A stretch of 64,000 nucleotides of DNA from Tetragonia tetragonoides (taxonomy: Eukaryota; Streptophyta; Magnoliopsida; Caryophyllales; Aizoaceae), in NCBI GenBank assembly GCA_038025085.1, contig CM076139.1:54478807-54542806 (forward strand), read 5' to 3'. Each line of letters begins with the position of its first letter. Position 1 is the first letter of the stretch. Below are positions 59,038 to 64,000 of this stretch, in pieces. A program made the position numbers and the translations under genes. The notes under the pieces were generated by a model. That model did not search any database. It worked only from the letters and a program-made list of their open reading frames with translations, and was not told the origin of the DNA.

Positions 59038-59680
59038 TAGGGCTGCACAAGAATAGGACCAGACCTAGTATTTAGACCGAACCTAACCTAACCGGGTCAG
59101 ACCTAAACCGAACCTAATGTATTCGCTTAGGTCCACGGTCCAATTTTTATAAAATTTCGGTTTAGGTCCGGTTAGGTCTTTTTTCCGGTTTGGACCTGAT
59201 TGGACCTGATTAGACCTGGTTGGATCGAAAATCTTTAAATTATAAAAAATATGTATAAAAAAGTGGCTTTGTGGGGTTTGATGGACCAAAAACTTTCGAA
59301 ATTATGAAAAAAAATATCAAAAAAATGGTCTTGTGGGCTTCGTGAGTCGAAAATCTTTGAATTTTTGATTTTTTTTTTAATTCATTCTTGCATTTCTTAA
59401 ACATATTAAGGCTTGTTTGGACTTTTTATTGTGTTTTTGTTTTGTGTTGTTTACTTGAATATTATTTGGGCAATTTTTTTATGAGTAATATTAAAAATTG
59501 TATTGGAGCTCAAAACAATTCAAGTCCATTCAGGTTCGGTCCAGGTTTTCCAGGTTCGGTTAGGTCCAAGACCTATTGTATTTAGGTTAGGTCCTCGGTC
59601 TACCAATTGACTAGATTCAGATTCGGTCCAATTCAGGTTTGGTCCGGTTCGGTTAGGTTCTGGACCTATGTGCAGTCCTA
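59038..59680. mobile_element. hAT-type MITE with perfect 8-bp target duplication
   Basis: Terminal inverted repeats TAGGGCTGCACA and TGTGCAGTCCTA differ at one base. CCTCCTAC occurs at 59030-59037 and exactly again at 59681-59688. The 643-bp interior has complementary arms rich in GGTTAGGT and ACCTAACC, and an AT-rich centre. There is no transposase. Confidence 0.93.
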
Positions 59681-59688
59681 CCTCCTAC

Positions 59689-60200
59689 TAGTAGGCAAAC
59701 ACTGAAATCATGGATAGATAAAAACTTACGAAACCCAGATGGCATACCGAGGCATGGGGAGTCTGCTTTATTTACAAAGGACCCCCGGTTGAATTTTGGG
59801 CAACAATATCAATCGGGTCCCAAGAAACAAAAATGTAGGCTATAATCTACTTTTTGCACTTTTAAGGGGCTGCGAAACGAAAGTCGTAATTTTCGACCTT
59901 ACTGAACGGGATATCCTCAAATTACATGAGAGACTCTTAGGATGGGTTATTTGAACCCTATTAGACTTGAATAGTCATATTAATGGTCTCCCACTCTAAA
60001 TGGTAGTTTTTTTTTTTTTTGAAAGACCCACTTTAAAGGGTAGTTGGATGAATACGATGTTCAAAAATCTGACTGGACTACCGATAGCAGCGACCCTCAA
60101 AGGAGGAAAATAAAAGTCTATAATCCATTTTTTAGGGTTTTGTAGAACCCCAAAACAAGAGTACTTCTTTCGCACTAAATCAAATTGGGACCCTACCAAC
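59689..60200. repeat. Highly diverged satellite monomers beyond the MITE
   Basis: Recognisable traces of the family continue: CAAGAAACAAAAATGTAGGCTATAATC at about 59821, GGGCTGCGAAACGAAAGTCG, and a second copy with AAGTCTATAATCC at about 60113. Divergence is far above that inside the arrays. Confidence 0.65.
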
Positions 60201-60300
60201 AAGGGTGGTGGTCTAGGGACTAACTCTCAAGTGGTTTGGTAATGGAAGATCATGGATTCGAATACTAATTTTCCACATGCATTCAGTTTGCTAGTTTATA
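60200..60300 (+). mobile_element. tRNA-derived SINE remnant
   Basis: AGTGGTTTGGTAATGGAAGATCATGGATTCGAATAC resembles 39870-39915 and keeps a box B-like GATTCGAATAC preceded by a box A-like GTGGTCTAGGGA. Ends are not visible. Confidence 0.42.
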
Positions 60301-60588
60301 GGAACTATATTAGCCCCTTGTTGGAGCTACATTGACATAGCCAAATAGTATGACATGTTCGTTGTTGAACACAAAAATCCGAAAAAGACGTAACAGGAGT
60401 TGCATATGTCGCCATTCACTTACACCCTGTTGCATCGGTCACCATTCACTTGCACCCTCTTTTTGATGAAGAAAAAAAATCGAACTGGAACCCCTAACTG
60501 GACATGAAAGGCCCCCAACGCCGATTATTATGAACGACTTCACAATAGTAATATTTTAGTACTAGCTTCTAACATATACGGAGCAGTT

Positions 60589-60831
60589 GTGTCCCTCCCT
60601 AGCTTCTTGAGTTAGCTCATAGTTTGGTAGTGTTTCTTAGTCGTTTGTTAGGCGTAATGGTAATAGAGTAGCCCATGAGTTAGCGCATGTGCAACCTTGG
60701 GAGGTAGGTACTCGGTTCTGGGATTCGTCTTTCCCACCGATTGTTGATGTTGCTTTGATGCATAATTTTGATAGCTTAATGGAAGATCGGTGATCGCTTG
60801 GTGGTCTTTCACTCAAAAAAAAAAAAAAAAT
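60589..60831 (+). mobile_element. SINE-like retroposon with 17-bp target duplication and poly-A tail
   Basis: ACATATACGGAGCAGTT at 60572-60588 is repeated exactly at 60832-60848. The 243-bp insert ends in a run of 16 A. It contains TAGCTCATAGTTTGG (box A-like) and GGTTCTGGGATTCG (weak box B). Length, poly-A tail and long target duplication fit LINE-mobilised SINE insertion. The family is not identified. Confidence 0.87.
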
Positions 60832-61026
60832 ACATATACGGAGCAGTTAACGAAACTATTGACCAAAGCAGACATCATAAGTTGGTTTTTCGCTTACCGA
60901 TCGAGCAAGACTTGTTTGTAGGAACTACGAACTGAAAATGAATATGCCAAACAGCAGAGAGATTTTAAATTTTGCACAATAATGGCTGTTTGTTACGATT
61001 TGGAACCTCACCTTGTTCACATGGTT

Positions 61027-62080
61027 TTTTTTTTTTTTTTTTTTTTTTTGACAAGGCAAAGCAACTAGGTAACTAAGAAGGTTAATCTAAGGTGTCCTTT
61101 ACCAACAAAATTGCAAGGGGCGAATCAAACGAGGACGACCAAGATGCCAGCTCAACGTAAGAGTGACCCCAATAAGTTAGGAAATCCGCTACAGCATTGG
61201 CTTCTTTGAAACAGTGAAAAACCCCAACTCCTGTCAAAAAAGTGAAGATCTTTTTTAGTATCAATAATAATATTCTCAATATCCCAGGGAATGTGTCATT
61301 CTCCCCGGATTACTTTGATTACCGCTAAGTTGTCACCCTCAACAGTAACTTTGTTATAGCCTTTAGAAAGGGCCATCCTAACTCCTTCACGAAGTCTTGT
61401 AGCCTCAGTCATAAGAATCGAACTAGTACCACAAGATTTTGCACCTAAAGAAAGGACTTCACCATTTTCATCCCGCAAAACAAATCTTGCGGCAGCTTGC
61501 AACTCATTTATTTTTGATCCATCAAAGTTGATCTTCACATATTCATGTCTAGGCCGTTCCCACCTAATATTTTGACACGGTAATTTCTTTGTTTTTATTT
61601 GCGGGAAAGCCCCTCTAACATCAAAGTCGAGTTGTTTACTTCAAAGAGTTTGCCATTCAAGGAAGCTAATCTTACTAGAAATTGCTATTTGCGTTGGGCT
61701 AGTGACTAGGTCAAGAAGATTACTTTACTTCTTGCAAACTAAAACATTCACCATGTCATGACGAGGAGAATCAAGTTTGCTTCCGAAAGATATCTTCTTA
61801 AAAGATTTAAGCTTACCGTAAAAGATAAATTTGTATTAATATTAAGCACAATTTAGCATCACAAAGAATTTCCACTTTAAGGACTATATCATATTAGGGC
61901 ATTCAAAGAAAAGGTAAAATTTATCTTCACAATGATGATTACAGAAAACACATTCTTGTGGAACAAAAACTTTACTATGCCGTAGTCTATTTTTTTGTTG
62001 GTAATCCGTGAAGACATAATTTCCAAAGAAAGATCTTTACTTTAGGGGTCACAATCCAGGTAGCAGATTTGCAGGAAAAG
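61027..62080 (-). mobile_element. L1-type LINE 3' fragment with RNase H domain
   Basis: On the minus strand a zf-RVT trace (about 61890-62060) is followed by an RNase H-like domain in two broken frames: KINFDGSKINE at 61296-61538 with a TEATRLREGVRMAL helix, then FKEANAVADFL at 61082-61279. A poly-A tail is seen as poly-T at 61027-61049 on the plus strand. This is the 3' end of an L1 with a plant-type RNase H, truncated and decayed. No target duplication was found. Confidence 0.78.
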
Positions 62081-63615
62081 TTCACATCCGCTGCGTAGGG
62101 TTTAAGAGTGTTTAATTTTCTTTTCTAGGTTTTTCACCAAAAAAAAAATAATTATTTTCTACGTAGAGCTTTTACAATATCTAACCGAAATCTACTCATC
62201 CATTTCCTTCCCTCGAGTGTGTAATATTAAGTTATTAACACTTAACTAATAGTTAAGCTTACTTTCATACCAAAAGAAAAAATCTACTCACCCACTTAGA
62301 AAACGGAGACTTGTATCTGAAAACTGAAACTACAAATTGCATTAGGAAAATCAAACACACGGAACACAATGGCATGGAAGTAAACGAGAGCCCTTAGAGA
62401 TAGTTTATCAGATAAACTCTGTCAAAGCAAACAGGGATGGCATGGAAGCTCTTGATCAAGCGGACAATACCAGCTGAAATCCATAAACTGCGTGAATGTG
62501 TCCAAACAATGCGCAAACCACCCCCCTCAACCCAAAAGAAAAACAAAATCGATGTAAAGATCTCAAAGCAAAGAACGTAGGCTGCAAATGCAATGGCACT
62601 TTCTGCAAACACAGAACAGCAATAGGATTTACACTAGTTCCATAATGACATCATCGGCGTCAATACTCGAATACCACAGAGTGAAGTCACATTTGTTGTG
62701 GCCTCTTCCCTTACAAGAGGCACCCTCAAATCCCCCCCACCCCCAAAAAAAAAAAACCAAAGCAAGATAGGGGGAAACAACAAAAAAAACAAAAAGAGAC
62801 GATGAGGGCCAAAACTAAGCGAAGGACAAGATCTGGAGAAGAAATTCCCTTCACAATAGTAGTTGGAGAAATGGGGGGACTGGAGTCCCCACCTTGCCCA
62901 ATATAAAATGGAATGAGAGGTAAGAAGCAAGAAGACCCCGAAGTTGCCACTTGCTCCGCAAGTTTGCCACCCATACTTTTAAAAAACCTACTCATCAAAT
63001 TCCAATTGGTAAGTACCAAAAAGTACGCCCTGGAAAGCCTGATTTTTTACACAGCACGTGCCAGGTACCTGCGAGAAGTGTTTCAAGCAAAGCTCCTCTA
63101 TTCAGGTATATAACAGAAAAGGAGTCCCACTAATGTATGACAGACGAATCACTGATGGCGAGAATCAATAGGGGCAAGCTTTCCCAGTGATGAAGCAAGC
63201 CGAGATCCACAATCATTCAAAATTGAAGATACTGGGGAAGACAGCGAAGAACAAAACCACAGATGATTGTAGAAGCACAAAACCAATGACGCAGAAGCAG
63301 AAGAGGCACAATACCAATGTAGCAGAACGATGAAGACACCTCAACACAAGAAAAACAGTACAAAACTTAGCCAGCTATTTTAGATGGTCTGAATAGAAAA
63401 TATTTAACAGTAACTAACTTCAAATCCCAGAAGTCTAAATTAAACTGCAATTATAAGGCATCATAAGAAAGCTAAATCACAGTAAGTAAGAAACTTAACC
63501 AAATCCAAGATTCGAGGCCGAGGGCAGCACCCAGTTTAAACAGAGTTGACAACGAATCCAGGCATCATACTACAGACATAACCCAGTGAAATCTTTTCAG
63601 AAATATCCCATCAAC
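62081..63615. other. Intergenic DNA, no gene established
   Basis: Short open frames at 62394-63133 lack domains. An A-rich/C-rich tract lies at 62731-62758. The region could be the 3' part of a minus-strand gene running off the right edge, but this is not established. Confidence 0.4.
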
Positions 63616-63652
63616 TCCTGCTTCGGCGACGCTCCCTGACGCCATTTCTGCA
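63616..63652 (-). other. Possible terminal coding exon of a minus-strand gene
   Basis: After a TTTGTGCAG acceptor on the minus strand, one frame reads GVRERRRSRS followed by a stop (TGA). An Arg/Ser ending of this kind resembles SR-type splicing proteins, but ten residues are too few to assign. The rest of such a gene would lie to the right of the window. Confidence 0.2.
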
Positions 63653-64000
63653 CAAATACAGGGAAACAATTAGCTAGATATCACCTGGAAAACAACCAAT
63701 ATTCATTATTTATACATATAATCTCACGGAGATTCATCAAAATCACCAAGGATAGAAATGACTTCTCATATACTAGTGCACCGTAAACCCAATACATGAA
63801 ACAGAAAAAGATGGTAATCCATAACTATTCCACCTATTACAGAAAAATCGAGTGCTTTCGCTACCAAGGAAGACAATGTTTGGGGTTTCAAGACTTCCCT
63901 TTAATACTTCCTTTCAAGTTTAGAAAGAGCATAAGACCAAGTAAGAACCCTCTCCATTTCCTAAAAAAATATGGAGGACTCCATTTGCTAAATTGGAGGG

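Overview
This window is nuclear DNA of a flowering plant, most likely a eudicot. The genes are intron-rich with GT-AG junctions, introns are AT-rich, and the mobile elements are typical of angiosperms (Ty1/copia, L1 and RTE LINEs, SINEs, hAT-type MITEs, Helitron-like ends). A (CAA)n-tailed RTE 3' end of a kind common in asterid genomes hints at an asterid, but the species cannot be fixed from sequence alone.

Left part (1-24 kb). A COM1/SAE2/CtIP DNA-repair gene (minus strand, 1000-3287, 5' leader to about 3.9 kb) has a recent, defective Ty1/copia element directly upstream (4103-8684). Next come a TIR-bounded MITE full of palindromic repeats (8687-9100), AT-rich DNA with three tandem Helitron-like copies (about 10.43-11.48 kb), a complete 11-exon MYND-type ubiquitin-specific protease gene (12093-20346, plus strand) and a frameshifted B3/REM transcription-factor gene on the minus strand (21752-23131).

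Middle (24-39 kb). A complete 7-exon nucleotide-sugar transporter gene (24325-35289, plus) carries an 8.86-kb third intron almost filled by a satellite array. Array 1 has monomers of about 313 bp organised as dimers of about 627 bp, and its left edge is inverted. A complete 7-exon cyclic nucleotide-gated channel gene (35798-39169, minus) faces the transporter tail to tail. Both splice models, the protease and COM1 were checked by exon length and phase, and all four close in frame.

Right part (39-64 kb). A decayed L1 LINE (about 39.9-47.0 kb) is split by a younger RTE LINE with an 18-bp target duplication. A second array of the same satellite family follows (about 47.15-58.7 kb). It has monomers of about 312 bp, and its right half shows a five-monomer higher-order repeat of about 1.56 kb. 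It is interrupted by a hAT-type MITE (50425-51007) and an unclassified 2.6-kb insertion. It decays to the right, where a second hAT-type MITE with a perfect 8-bp target duplication sits (59038-59680), followed by SINEs, another LINE remnant and largely gene-free DNA.

The genes do not form a functional unit. The main interest is the satellite family, which exists as two differently organised arrays about 13 kb apart, one of them inside an intron of an apparently intact gene. All repeat-period statements come from reading anchor words by eye, not from an alignment program.
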